Shown piece after piece: positions 9,250 to 18,935 of a stretch of 64,000 bases of DNA. Positions within the stretch are counted from its first letter, which is position 1; each line of letters begins with the position of its first letter. The notes beneath the pieces are model-generated. The model was not told the DNA's origin and did no database searches. It was given only the letters and a program-made list of their open reading frames with translations. Made by a program: the position numbers and the translations under genes. Source of the stretch: Paenibacillus lautus NBRC 15380 (GTDB lineage: Bacteria; Bacillota; Bacilli; Paenibacillales; Paenibacillaceae); assembly GCF_004000945.1 (NCBI RefSeq), contig NZ_BIMF01000007.1, forward strand, positions 124,001 through 188,000. Reading direction: 5' to 3'.

Positions 9250-9458
9250 CTCCGGCAAGCCATCCTCATGACTTTGATTCAAGGGCGGCAACATCCAGGT
9301 ATGCGTGTAGGGGAGATGAAGAAGAGACACATTTGTCCCGTCCAGCCGTATCCCATCATTTAAGAATATTAAAGGAAGCTGCAATAATTAGCGTTCGTAA
9401 AGAAAGGACAATCAAATACTATCGCGTCGCCATCAGGCGGCTTATTTTTTTTCAGTGA
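9250..9458 (+). pseudogene. ArsR-family regulator remnant, frameshifted
   Basis: The frame at 9250 reads LRQAILMTLIQGRQHPGMRV, the first helices of an ArsR winged helix. After about 9326 the frame shifts and continues as HLSRPAVSHHLRILKEAAII then SVRKERTIKYYRV (recognition helix and wing), ending at TGA 9456. The start region and C-terminal helix are not intact. It follows the dead methyltransferase directly; such pairs occur in Bacillota. Confidence 0.8.
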
Positions 9459-9752
9459 TAAGAGCTTTCCGAGCTGAGGACAAGACTAATATGACACAGG
9501 GGTATATCAACTGCTCGAAGAGGGGCAGATGTTCGAACCACGATTGACCCGAACGGACGCAATCCAACATTTTCATACCGGGCTATACGCGTCTTACCAC
9601 TCGTTTGCCGACTTTGCACTTTCTTTAAAAATGCCGAAAACCGAGGCTTCTTTACTCTACAAAAATGTCTCATTGCCGGAAAAGAAAACGCTGCTGCATA
9701 ATAAGGCCACACCGCTCGCGAGGCGATGAACGACATATGGAGGTGGAGACTG

Positions 9753-10715
9753 ATGAAGCAAGCTACGGCTCAAAGGGATTTCCCGCAAACGTCCAAGCAG
9801 GCGGATTACCGCACGAGTTTCGCGGCAAGGCTTCGCAGGGACAAATGGCTATACCTGTTGCTGCTCCCCGGCTTGCTTTATTTTCTAGTTTTTAAATACG
9901 TGCCGATGTGGGGGGTCATGCTGGCATTTCAAAACTATCAGCCGTTCACTGGATTTTTGAAAAGTGAATGGGTGGGCTTCGAGCATTTTCGCCTGTTTTT
10001 TAACAATCCCGAGTTTTTGATGCTGCTGCGCAATACGCTGTTGTTATCGTTCTATAATCTCATCTTCTTTTTTCCCGCTCCGATTATATTGGCACTCCTG
10101 TTAAACGAGGTGAGGCTTTCCTTCTTCAAGCGCACGATTCAAACGATGATTTACGTTCCGCATTTTATTTCGATGGTAATCGTGGCAAGCCTAACGTACG
10201 TGTTCCTAACCACGGAAGGTGGCACCGTCAACGAGCTGCTTTTCCAATATACGGGGAACAAAATCCAATTTCTGTCCGATCCGTCATGGTTCCGCCCCGT
10301 CATTATTTTGCAGACGATCTGGAAGGAATGCGGCTGGGGTACGATTATATTCCTGGCGGCGCTGGCGGCCGTTGACGTGGAGCAGTACGAGGCAGCGACG
10401 ATTGACGGGGCAAACCGTTGGAGGCAAATCTGGCATATAACACTGCCGGCGATCCGCAGCACGATCGTGATTCTTTTGATTTTGCGGATGGGCAGCGTGC
10501 TGGACAATGGCTTCGAACAAATTTATTTGATGCTGAATCCGCTCAACCGCTCGGTAGGCGAAGTGTTCGACACCTACGTATACGCGATGGGCATCACGCA
10601 AGGCGCTTTTAGCTACAGCACGGCTGTCGGGCTGTTTAAATCGGTCGTGGGCGTCACGCTTGTGCTCGGCACGAACTGGCTGGCGAAAAAGTTCGGCCAA
10701 TCCGGGCTTTACTAA
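9753..10715 (+). CDS. Sugar ABC transporter permease, LplB-like
   Basis: First membrane subunit of the importer in the rhamnogalacturonan locus, 320 residues. The family's N-terminal signature is present (LYLLLLPGLLYFLVFKYVPM then GVMLAFQNYQPF), followed by six hydrophobic segments and the EAA loop EQYEAATIDGANRWRQIWHI. The start is ATG 9753 with GGAGG at 9739-9743; an upstream ATG at 9726 lacks a ribosome site. The 294 bases before the gene contain no recognisable feature after the ArsR remnant, and I see no clear promoter. The second permease gene starts 24 bases downstream. Confidence 0.95.
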   Translation: MKQATAQRDFPQTSKQADYRTSFAARLRRDKWLYLLLLPGLLYFLVFKYVPMWGVMLAFQNYQPFTGFLKSEWVGFEHFRLFFNNPEFLMLLRNTLLLSFYNLIFFFPAPIILALLLNEVRLSFFKRTIQTMIYVPHFISMVIVASLTYVFLTTEGGTVNELLFQYTGNKIQFLSDPSWFRPVIILQTIWKECGWGTIIFLAALAAVDVEQYEAATIDGANRWRQIWHITLPAIRSTIVILLILRMGSVLDNGFEQIYLMLNPLNRSVGEVFDTYVYAMGITQGAFSYSTAVGLFKSVVGVTLVLGTNWLAKKFGQSGLY

Positions 10716-10739
10716 TAAGCAAGAAAGGGGAATCAATCC

Positions 10740-11624
10740 ATGGCCAAGCAATACAGAACCGCGGCCGGTGTCACGTTCGACGCTGCCAACTATATCGTGC
10801 TAACGTTGTTCGGGCTGGCTGCCGTGCTCCCTTTCATATACGTGATTGCGGGCTCCTTTGCATCGGACGCGGAGCTAACGTCGAGAGCGGTATTTTTCAT
10901 ACCCAAAACATTTACTTTAAATGCTTACGAGTTTATTTTTTCGACGGATACGATCATGAGAAGCATCGGCGTCTCCGTCTACATAACGGTCATCGGCACG
11001 CTCGTCAACCTGTTTTTCACTGTCACGATGGCCTATTCCCTAGCCAAGAGAGGATTGTACGGCCGGAATCTGGTGTTGAATCTCGTCATCTTCTCTATGC
11101 TGTTCGGTGGGGGAATGATACCGACTTATCTGGTCGTCAAGGAGCTGCAGCTGCTCGATTCGCTTTGGGCGCTTATGCTGCCTGGCGCGATCAGCGCGTT
11201 TAACCTGATCATCGTCAAAAACTTTTTTCAGGAAATTCCGAAGGAGATCGAGGAGGCCGGACGCATCGACGGCTGCTCCGAGCTTGGCCTCTTAGGGCGG
11301 ATCGTGCTGCCGCTTTCAATGCCTGTCCTTGCTACATTTACGTTGTTTTACGCCGTCGGGCATTGGAACGACTTCTTTTCGGCACTGCTGTATATTAACA
11401 ATCCGGAAAAATGGCCGCTGCAGGTCATGCTGCGCCAGATCGTTCTGCTGTCGCAAGCGGCTGCCGGCGATTTGAACTCGATGGACCCTAACTTTGTGAA
11501 GCCGCCGGATCAATCGATCAAAATGGCCGTGATCGTCGTCGGCACGATTCCGATCTTGTGTGTGTATCCGTTCCTGCAAAAGCATTTCGCCAAAGGCGTT
11601 CTGCTTGGCTCGGTGAAAGGCTAA
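10740..11624 (+). CDS. Sugar ABC transporter permease, YtcP/LplC-like
   Basis: Second membrane subunit, 294 residues, paired with the gene ending at 10715. It shows LFGLAAVLPFIYVIAGSFAS near the N-terminus, six hydrophobic segments, the EAA loop IEEAGRIDGCSELGLLGRI and the family C-terminus KHFAKGVLLGSVKG. AAAGGGG precedes the ATG. No ATPase gene lies nearby, as expected for importers of this group, which share a housekeeping MsmX-type ATPase encoded elsewhere. Confidence 0.95.
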   Translation: MAKQYRTAAGVTFDAANYIVLTLFGLAAVLPFIYVIAGSFASDAELTSRAVFFIPKTFTLNAYEFIFSTDTIMRSIGVSVYITVIGTLVNLFFTVTMAYSLAKRGLYGRNLVLNLVIFSMLFGGGMIPTYLVVKELQLLDSLWALMLPGAISAFNLIIVKNFFQEIPKEIEEAGRIDGCSELGLLGRIVLPLSMPVLATFTLFYAVGHWNDFFSALLYINNPEKWPLQVMLRQIVLLSQAAAGDLNSMDPNFVKPPDQSIKMAVIVVGTIPILCVYPFLQKHFAKGVLLGSVKG

Positions 11625-11748
11625 AGTTAGTTTTTCTAAATGTGTGATTCCGCCTGGCTCTGTTGTCTATACCGAGACGCACGGATTGTTTTGCTTGGAG
11701 CTCGCGCGGTTTTGCAATATGACTCTAATTATAAAGGGAGGCTATTTA

Positions 11749-13344
11749 ATGAAGAAAAAGACAATGAAAGCGAAACGTGCTTCCTCATTTCTAATTCTAG
11801 GCACGGTTTGCATCGTATTGCTGGCAAGCTGCACGTCCGGCAAAAACAGCGGGGGCACAGACTCTTCCAACATTTCGACGGCAGCTCCTCCTGCAAGCGC
11901 TTCCGCAGGATCGCAAGAAGCGTTTAAGCTGAACATCATGCTCCCGATTTTTAAAACGAACTATCCGAAGGACGACAGTCCCGTAGCGGCTGAGCTCGAG
12001 AAGCTGACCGGCACGGACATTCATTTCGAATGGGTGCCTAACGCTTCATATGCGGATAAATTCAATATTACGCTTGCATCGGGCAATTTGCCGAAAATCA
12101 TTTACGTGCCGGACTCGAAGGGTCCCAGCTTCGTTAGCGCGGTAAAATCGGGAGCGTTCTGGGATTTGACCGACAAGCTTAAAAATTATCCGAACCTCAG
12201 CCAGGCCAGCGAAATCATTCTGAACAACTCCTCGATTAACGGCAAAACGTACGGCGTATATCGCGGGCGCGAGCTTGGTCGCAACGGCGTTTATTACCGC
12301 CAGGATTGGCTGGAGAACGTCGGCCTTGAGCAGCCGAAAACGATCGATGATTTTTACAACATGCTGAAAGCGTTCAAAGAGAAGGATCCGGACGGCAACG
12401 GCAAGGACGACACCTACGGACTGGTTATGGTCAAATGGACGGCCGGCTGGGGAGCGGGCTTCGACCAGATCAAACTGTGGTTCGGTGCACCCAACGTATG
12501 GGGTGAAAGGGACGGCCAGCTCGTACCGGATTTCGAATACGACGAATATCTCGAAGCGCTCAAGTTCATGAAAAAGCTGTATGACGAAAAACTCGTCAAC
12601 CAAGATTTTGCCGTCATGGACTCGGCGAAGTGGACTGATCCGCTCGTTAACGGGCAAGCCGGCGTGATTATCGACGTCGTGGACGGAGCGGCTAGAGTCG
12701 ATGACAAAATCAAGGCAGCGAACGTGGCAGCGGGCAAAGACTCAAGAGAGCATTACATGGACGTGTTCGGCGCCGTAACCGGTACGGATGGACAAATTCG
12801 TACGCTGCCTACCTCCGGTTTTGCTGGCCTATTGGCGATTCCAAAGTCGAGTGTAAAGACAGAAGAGGAGGTCGACCGCATTTTGAAATTCCTAGACCAG
12901 CTGAACGAGCCTGACCTGCAGACACTGACCAGCTTCGGACTTGAAGGCGTGCATTATACCAAGATCGATGATACAACACTCGAAAGAAGCACGGACTCTG
13001 TGCTCCTCGAGTCGGAAGTCGAAGGGCTAAACCAAATGGTACCTTACATTCCGGAAGGCAAAGGGCTGCAAGTGGCCCAGACGCCGCTTCGCTTAAAGCA
13101 AACAGAGGTTCAAATGAAAAACCGGGAAACGATCGTCGCCAATCCGGCGGAGCCGTTTATTTCTGAGGTGTACTCGCAAAAAGGACAACAGCTAGGCAAT
13201 ATGATTAACGATGCCCGCATTAAATTTATCGTCGGCCAAATCGACGAGCAAGGCTGGCGCGATGCAATTGAACTATGGAAAAAATCAGGCGGCAACGATT
13301 ACGTAAAGGAAATCAACGAGCTGTACGCCGCATCCAAATCCTAG
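11749..13344 (+). CDS. Extracellular solute-binding lipoprotein, LplA-like
   Basis: Binding lipoprotein of 531 residues for the rhamnogalacturonan-locus importer. The start at ATG 11749 is fixed by AGGGAGG and yields a good signal peptide: MKKKTMKAKR, hydrophobic core, lipobox LLASC, then a Gly/Ser/Asp linker. An upstream in-frame ATG at 11644 would put the hydrophobic core in the middle and is unlikely. Family blocks include YADKFNITLASGNLPKIIYV and KDPDGNGKDDTYGL. It most likely captures unsaturated rhamnogalacturonan or galacturonate-rhamnose oligosaccharides, judged only from the enzymes downstream. A strong terminator follows. Confidence 0.95.
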   Translation: MKKKTMKAKRASSFLILGTVCIVLLASCTSGKNSGGTDSSNISTAAPPASASAGSQEAFKLNIMLPIFKTNYPKDDSPVAAELEKLTGTDIHFEWVPNASYADKFNITLASGNLPKIIYVPDSKGPSFVSAVKSGAFWDLTDKLKNYPNLSQASEIILNNSSINGKTYGVYRGRELGRNGVYYRQDWLENVGLEQPKTIDDFYNMLKAFKEKDPDGNGKDDTYGLVMVKWTAGWGAGFDQIKLWFGAPNVWGERDGQLVPDFEYDEYLEALKFMKKLYDEKLVNQDFAVMDSAKWTDPLVNGQAGVIIDVVDGAARVDDKIKAANVAAGKDSREHYMDVFGAVTGTDGQIRTLPTSGFAGLLAIPKSSVKTEEEVDRILKFLDQLNEPDLQTLTSFGLEGVHYTKIDDTTLERSTDSVLLESEVEGLNQMVPYIPEGKGLQVAQTPLRLKQTEVQMKNRETIVANPAEPFISEVYSQKGQQLGNMINDARIKFIVGQIDEQGWRDAIELWKKSGGNDYVKEINELYAASKS

Positions 13345-13379
13345 GCGAAGTCATTTGAGCAGTGTCGTTCAGCGGAAAA

Positions 13380-13401
13380 AGAGGCCTGGGGCCTCTTTTT
13401 T
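13380..13401 (+). terminator. Rho-independent terminator after the importer operon
   Basis: AGAGGCC (13380-13386) and GGCCTCT (13390-13396) form a 7-bp stem followed by a run of T. It closes the permease-permease-binding protein operon. Confidence 0.9.
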
Positions 13402-13653
13402 CTCTATGAAAATTTATCTTTCCAGGGCCCCAGCAAAGTGAATGTATCAGATAAGTAGCCAAGACTCACCTTGTGGTGTTGATTTGGTTTCCTCTGTTTT
13501 TTGAACAATTTACTCTGAAAATATGCAGGTGTTATGGATAGGACCACGTTATCCTAATTAAGGAAGTCGTTTTATTTCAAGGTTTTTGAATACGCTTACA
13601 TATCTGAAAGGGCAAAGATAAGCCTGACGAGGAAGGCAAAACTAATTTTAGAT
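13402..13653 (+). other. Leader region of the membrane AraC regulator
   Basis: About 250 bases between the terminator and the regulator gene. No gene is visible. A CAGGTGTTATGGATAGGACC stretch and an AT-rich tract could hold the regulator's own promoter, but I cannot place -35/-10 boxes with confidence. Confidence 0.4.
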
Positions 13654-15996
13654 ATGGTTGGTGAGCAGACGATGAATGGATGGAAGACGTTATTGGCCCG
13701 CTTATCCGGCAGATCCGGCAGCTTTTATAGGAAAAGCTTAATCATGTTCCTGTTCGTTGCCGGCATTCCCGGCATCATAACGGGGGTTCTCGTTTATTCG
13801 ATGGCGGGTGGTAAGCTGGAAAAGGAGCTGTTGAAGCTCCATAATAACCAAATTGAGCAGCGGTCGCAGAACCTGAATAAACAGCTGTCCAATCTCGAAA
13901 TGATGCTGGCGCATTGGGCGTTCGATACGAGCTTCGATTATTCGCTCAGCGATCGCGACTTCGTGCGCGATTTCGAGAAGACCCGCGATATTACGAATAC
14001 GCTGCTCGTCATGCAGGGCTCCAATACGATGATTCGTAACGTCAGCCTCTATTTGCACGGAAGCCAGCCAGTATTGTTTTATCCGGAATATTCCGCTTTG
14101 AATGACGCAAGTGTCATATCGCTATACGACCGTCTGCTCGACGCGGGAAAAACGACGTATTGGACACAGCTAACGCTTGATCCCGATCAGCCGGGAAAAC
14201 GGGAATTGACGTTTGTACATCTTGTTCCCGGTGGCAGCCAAAAACCGATGGGGGCTTTGATCGTCCGCTTGGACAACGAACAAGTTGCGGAGGCGCTGCA
14301 GACCATTACACCTTATGCCGACGGCGAAAACTTTCTCATGGAGCCGGGCGGAGATATATACGTATCCGCTAACGGGAGCTCGATCGACTCGACGTTTGTA
14401 AAGGCAGTCAGAAGCGAGGTCGAGTCAAACGGGAACAAGGAAGGCTCGTTTCTTTATGAATGGAACGACAAAACCTATGCGGTCACGTACGGTTATTTCG
14501 CACGAATCATGGATAACTGGCTTTACGTGTCGGCTTCGCCGATCACCAATATTACGGCGCCGGTCGTTTTTATCTCCAAAGTCATTTTGACCGTTAGCTT
14601 GAGCGCTCTCTTGCTGGCAATGCTGCTTGCTTGGCTTGCATCGATTCGCATGTACTTGCCGGTCAAACGGCTGATGATGGATTTGCTGCCGAGTGCCTCT
14701 TTGGCGGGAGGAGGCCGAGAAGACGAGTTCACGCTAATTGAGCGTCAATGGCAGCACTTAAACAGGGAGAGCCGAGAGCTGAACGCTAAGCTGCTTGAGC
14801 AGCTGCCGCACGTGAAGGAAAGCTTTCTCCATCAACTGCTGCAGGGCTATTTGTACGCATATACGGAGGAGGATCTGCGGTCAAGGATGGAGCGTTATAA
14901 ATGGCAGGTATGCGGCAAGCAGTTTGTCGTGCTGTACGTACAGCTTACCGGAATCGCCAGCATGGAAGGGAAATTCAAGTTTGGCGACGAGGGACTAGTC
15001 ACCTTTGCCTCCGTCAACATGATCGAAGAGCTGGCGGATTCGTATTTCGAGCAAAGCAGCACAATCAATTTCCATGATCTTGGATCGGGAGTGCTGCTGA
15101 TCTTGCCGGAAGGGGAGCCATGTGCGGAAGCAATCAAATCGTTCAGCGAAGAGCTGGCACAGACGGTTAATCGATTGCTGAACATGGTAGTGACGGTGGC
15201 GATCAGCAGGGCTACCACTCGTGTGAGCGACATCCCGCTCGCATTTGAGGGTGTGAAGCACGCAGCCAGCTTCCGCAAATTCGATAACGACAACCAGATC
15301 ATCGAAATGGAGCAGCTGAATTTTGAGGATTCGTCCGAACCGCAGTATCCGTTTACGTTAGAAAGAGAATTTCTTCAGGCGCTTCGGACCGGGCAGGAAG
15401 CGGACGCCCACGCCTTGCTCGTCGAATTCCAGAAAGCGCTGTCCGCTAAAGGGGCTAAAGCGATAGACGTTCAGCAGGGAATGCTTCATTTGCTGGGTTC
15501 CGTTCAGCATGCGATTCTCGTAACCGGCATTCAACCGAATCGCCTGTTCAAGGGTGCCAACCTGTATGAGCAGCTTTCCCAGATCAAAGAGCCTGCAGGT
15601 GCAAGGGAATGGTTCCAAGTGAAGGTAATCGCCCCTTTCATGAAGGAGCTGACGAGCAGGACGGATGGCCAAGTGAAACGGCTGATCGAGCAAGCCATGA
15701 TTTATTTGCAGCAAAACTATATGCGAGACATTTCGCTCGACAATTGCGCCGAACACATCGGCACGAACCCGTTCTTCCTGAGCAAATCATTCAAACAGGT
15801 AACCGGCAAAAACTTTATCGATTATTTGACCGAGCTGCGCATGGATAAAGCGAAGGAGCTTCTGCGGGAATCGGAGATGAAAATTAACACGGTCGCCGAA
15901 CAAGTCGGATATCGGCACAGCTATTTTAACCGGATCTTTAAAAAGCTCGAGGGCATGACCCCCACCCGTTACCGTGAGCTAAGCCGGGCGGAGTAG
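13654..15996 (+). CDS. Membrane-anchored AraC-family regulator of the rhamnogalacturonan locus
   Basis: One-component regulator of 780 residues, organised like the one at 3531: membrane segment (SLIMFLFVAGIPGIITGVLV), extracellular sensor of about 260 residues, second membrane segment (VILTVSLSALLLAMLLAWLA, about 308-327), cytoplasmic linker, and C-terminal double helix-turn-helix (AEHIGTNPFFLSKSFKQVTG and VAEQVGYRHSYFNRIFKKLEG). ATG 13672 with GGTGAG upstream is an equally plausible start, which would shorten it by six residues. It sits between the importer and the catabolic genes and probably activates both on sensing pectin fragments outside the cell. Confidence 0.92.
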   Translation: MVGEQTMNGWKTLLARLSGRSGSFYRKSLIMFLFVAGIPGIITGVLVYSMAGGKLEKELLKLHNNQIEQRSQNLNKQLSNLEMMLAHWAFDTSFDYSLSDRDFVRDFEKTRDITNTLLVMQGSNTMIRNVSLYLHGSQPVLFYPEYSALNDASVISLYDRLLDAGKTTYWTQLTLDPDQPGKRELTFVHLVPGGSQKPMGALIVRLDNEQVAEALQTITPYADGENFLMEPGGDIYVSANGSSIDSTFVKAVRSEVESNGNKEGSFLYEWNDKTYAVTYGYFARIMDNWLYVSASPITNITAPVVFISKVILTVSLSALLLAMLLAWLASIRMYLPVKRLMMDLLPSASLAGGGREDEFTLIERQWQHLNRESRELNAKLLEQLPHVKESFLHQLLQGYLYAYTEEDLRSRMERYKWQVCGKQFVVLYVQLTGIASMEGKFKFGDEGLVTFASVNMIEELADSYFEQSSTINFHDLGSGVLLILPEGEPCAEAIKSFSEELAQTVNRLLNMVVTVAISRATTRVSDIPLAFEGVKHAASFRKFDNDNQIIEMEQLNFEDSSEPQYPFTLEREFLQALRTGQEADAHALLVEFQKALSAKGAKAIDVQQGMLHLLGSVQHAILVTGIQPNRLFKGANLYEQLSQIKEPAGAREWFQVKVIAPFMKELTSRTDGQVKRLIEQAMIYLQQNYMRDISLDNCAEHIGTNPFFLSKSFKQVTGKNFIDYLTELRMDKAKELLRESEMKINTVAEQVGYRHSYFNRIFKKLEGMTPTRYRELSRAE

Positions 15997-16028
15997 GAAG
16001 TGTACTGCAGAAATAAAATCGGAGAAGC

Positions 16029-16070
16029 AGCCGGCAGCAGGTTCTTGATACAAACGCTGCCGGCTTTATT
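16029..16070 (+). terminator. Terminator after the AraC regulator
   Basis: AGCCGGCAGC (16029-16038) and GCTGCCGGCT (16056-16065) form a perfect 10-bp stem, followed by TTATT. Confidence 0.85.
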
Positions 16071-16265
16071 GTGATGCGTAAGACCCCGAAGCACTAGGGC
16101 ACCTGAAGAACCTTATCGGGCAATAAAGTGCAATTCTCGCGAAATCGTGCAATTTAGGCCGGCGGATGTCATCAAGAAAGTGCCATTGCCGGGAAAGCTG
16201 CAGCTCTCTACAATGAGGGCGTTGCAGCAAGACGGAAACCAACAAAACGTTTAGGAGATGATTCC

Positions 16266-18866
16266 ATGAACGACACACGAGTAACACTGCGTTGGTTAAA
16301 GGCAGCCGCAGATATTCCGGCTGGGGTGACATGGGGAATGCCGTGGAAGGAGGGAGAGCTTTCGCGGGACGATCGGTTGTCGTTGCACATGGAGGACGGC
16401 ACCGCCCCCGCACTGCAAAGCTGGCCGACTGCTTATTGGCCAGACGGCAGCGTCAAATGGACGGCGCATGCCGCCGCTTTTCAGGCTGGTGCACCTCAGG
16501 GATGCTCCATCGTGATGGGAGATCCCGAACATTCGCCAACTGCAGCTTCGTTGTCTGTACGTGAGACGGAGGATGGCTTTACCATCGACACGGGCGTTCT
16601 GTCCTTTCGGGTACCGAAAAAGGGCAGCCAAATAATCGCGGATGTTCACCGTAACGGCGTCAGCATCAGCTCCTGCGGCGAGTTGATTGCTATCAAGGAA
16701 AGCATAAGCGAGCTGACCGGCAGCCGAACGATCCGGGAAGAACGATATCATTCCCAAATCTACGAGGCGAAGCTGGAGCAGGCAGGTCCGGTACGAGCGG
16801 TCGTCAAGTTGACGGGCCGACACCGGGCCGTAAACGGAACCGGTGAATGGCTTCCTTTTTCGCTTCGCCTGTACGCTTACGCCGGTCTGGAGTCGATCCG
16901 GATCGTGCATACGTTTTTTTATGACGGCAATCCGAATCAGGATTTCGTGAAGGGACTCGGTATCCGTTTCAGGCTGCCGATGCTTGGGCCGCTGTACAAC
17001 CGCCACATTCGGTTCGCAGGTGATACCGGTTTTTTAAGCGAATCGCCGAAAACGCTCCATTCGCGGCGCACAAAAGGCAAATATTTGGAGCTGTTCAAGC
17101 GTCAGCTCAACGGGGAAACGCTGACCGACGAAGACATGGACGACGCATACTTCATGAGCCTGCTGGGCGACTCCGCATGTTGGGACGGCTTTAAGGTGAC
17201 ACAGTTCTCAGCCGACCATTACCTGATGGCCAAGCGGACCAAGGCAGGCTGCAGCTGGCTCAAAGCCGCCGAAGGCCGCAGATCACGCGGGGTCGCGTAC
17301 GTCGGCGGACCAGGCGGTGGTTTGGCTCTTGCGATCCGCAATTTCTGGCAAAAGCATCCTTCCAGCATGGAGGCACACGGCCTGACGGGAGACGAGGCGC
17401 AGGTGACCGCCTGGTTCTGGTCTCCGGAAGCGTCGGCCATGGACATGCGCCATTACGATACGGATACGCATGTTGAGTCTTCCTACGAAGGCGCAGAAGA
17501 ATTGCGCGCAACACCGTATGGCATCGGCAATACGAGCGAGCTGACGATCTGGTGCCGGACGTCGACGCCGTCGCTGGTTGAGTTAGAGGCATATGCGAGC
17601 TATAACGAATCGCCGCCGCAGCTTGTATGCGGGCCTACTTATTTACGAAGCCAGGGAGCTTTTGGCATCTGGAGCTTGCCGGACCGGGGAACGCCCACCA
17701 AGGCCCGCCTTGAAGAGAAGCTGGACGGCATCATCGCCTTTTACCAAAGGGAGGTGGAGCAGAGGCGCTGGTACGGCTTCTGGGATTACGGCGATTTCAT
17801 GCACAGCTACGATCCTGCGCGGCATGTCTGGAATTACGACCTCGGCGGCTGTGCATGGCAGAATACCGAGCTGGTCCCGAACATGTGGCTGTGGCTGATG
17901 TTTTTGCGCTCGGGACGCGAAGATATTTTCCGGATGGCGGAGGCGATGACGCGCCATACGAGCGAGGTCGACGTCTATCATTTCGGTGAATACGCCGGGC
18001 TCGGCTCCCGGCATAACGTCCTCCATTGGGGCTGCGGCTGCAAGGAAGCCAGGATCGGCATGGCCGGCCTGCACCGATACTATTATTATTTGACGGGAGA
18101 CGAACGGATCGGTGACATGATGGACGAGGCGAAGGACGCTGATTATACGACCGTTCATATCGACCCGATGCGCGCCTATTTTCCGAAGGACGAGCATAAG
18201 ACGCATATCCGGGTCGGCCCGGATTGGGCGGCATTCAGCTCCAACTGGATGACCCGCTGGGAGCGCAAAGAGGATACGTTTTACCGCGACAAACTGCTTG
18301 CCGGCATTCAATGCATTAAACAGGCGAATTTCGGTCTGATCTCCGGTCCGACTTACGGTTATGACCCAAATACCGGCTTGCTCACGTCGATGGGCGACGA
18401 CAATTGGGGCCGTCATCTGGCGTTATGTATGGGCGCGCCGCAGGTGTGGTTCGAGCTGTCCGGCATGCTGAAGGATAAGCAGTGGGATGAAATGATGGGC
18501 GATTTCGGTGTTTTCTATAATCTCTCGCAGGAAGAAAAGGATCAGATCACGGGCGGTGCGATCAGCACGAAACGGTTTGAGCATCCCGTCCTGACGCTGG
18601 CCCTCGTCGCTTACGGCGCTTGGTACCGTAGGGATAGACGCACAGCCGATTTTGCCTGGTCGACACTGCTGGAACATCCTTTTGCCACCACCGACCTCGA
18701 GAAAGACGCAGCTGACGTTACATACGTCGAGGAGCTGAAGGAGATTGACTGGATGAACACGAACGAGGCGTCGCAATGGTCGCTGAACACGATCATTAGC
18801 TTGGAGCTGATCCCCGATGCATTGCCTGACCATGCAGGCTTGGCTCGCAAGGAAGCTAATGTGTAA
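16266..18866 (+). CDS. YetA/PcRGLX-like protein (exo-rhamnogalacturonan lyase family)
   Basis: An 866-residue cytoplasmic protein resembling Bacillus subtilis YetA (a similar length) and the fungal exo-rhamnogalacturonan lyase PcRGLX. The N-terminal RIFT-barrel-like part (TLRWLKAAADIPAGVTWGMP then WPTAYWPDGSVKWTAHAAAF) precedes a large (alpha/alpha)-barrel part with FWDYGDFMHSYDP at about 504-516, HFGEYAGLGSRHNVLHWGCG and RIGMAGLHRYYYYLTGDERI. TAGGAG precedes the ATG; no signal peptide. Assignment to a lyase rests on family resemblance; catalytic residues cannot be confirmed by eye. It opens the catabolic gene run. Confidence 0.85.
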   Translation: MNDTRVTLRWLKAAADIPAGVTWGMPWKEGELSRDDRLSLHMEDGTAPALQSWPTAYWPDGSVKWTAHAAAFQAGAPQGCSIVMGDPEHSPTAASLSVRETEDGFTIDTGVLSFRVPKKGSQIIADVHRNGVSISSCGELIAIKESISELTGSRTIREERYHSQIYEAKLEQAGPVRAVVKLTGRHRAVNGTGEWLPFSLRLYAYAGLESIRIVHTFFYDGNPNQDFVKGLGIRFRLPMLGPLYNRHIRFAGDTGFLSESPKTLHSRRTKGKYLELFKRQLNGETLTDEDMDDAYFMSLLGDSACWDGFKVTQFSADHYLMAKRTKAGCSWLKAAEGRRSRGVAYVGGPGGGLALAIRNFWQKHPSSMEAHGLTGDEAQVTAWFWSPEASAMDMRHYDTDTHVESSYEGAEELRATPYGIGNTSELTIWCRTSTPSLVELEAYASYNESPPQLVCGPTYLRSQGAFGIWSLPDRGTPTKARLEEKLDGIIAFYQREVEQRRWYGFWDYGDFMHSYDPARHVWNYDLGGCAWQNTELVPNMWLWLMFLRSGREDIFRMAEAMTRHTSEVDVYHFGEYAGLGSRHNVLHWGCGCKEARIGMAGLHRYYYYLTGDERIGDMMDEAKDADYTTVHIDPMRAYFPKDEHKTHIRVGPDWAAFSSNWMTRWERKEDTFYRDKLLAGIQCIKQANFGLISGPTYGYDPNTGLLTSMGDDNWGRHLALCMGAPQVWFELSGMLKDKQWDEMMGDFGVFYNLSQEEKDQITGGAISTKRFEHPVLTLALVAYGAWYRRDRRTADFAWSTLLEHPFATTDLEKDAADVTYVEELKEIDWMNTNEASQWSLNTIISLELIPDALPDHAGLARKEANV

Positions 18867-18935
18867 CGCAGCGCGGTTACCGCTCTTCGCCGAAGCGCGA
18901 TAACCCAGACATGGGAAGAAAGGAGCAAGAATACG

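Noticed and set aside
9529..9729. 66-codon plus-strand frame before the LplB-like gene
   Set aside because: No ribosome site; the peptide resembles no family I know and an antisense frame of equal length exists.
17643..18416. Long antisense frames across the YetA-like gene
   Set aside because: Shadow frames typical of GC-rich codon positions; no start signals or similarity.
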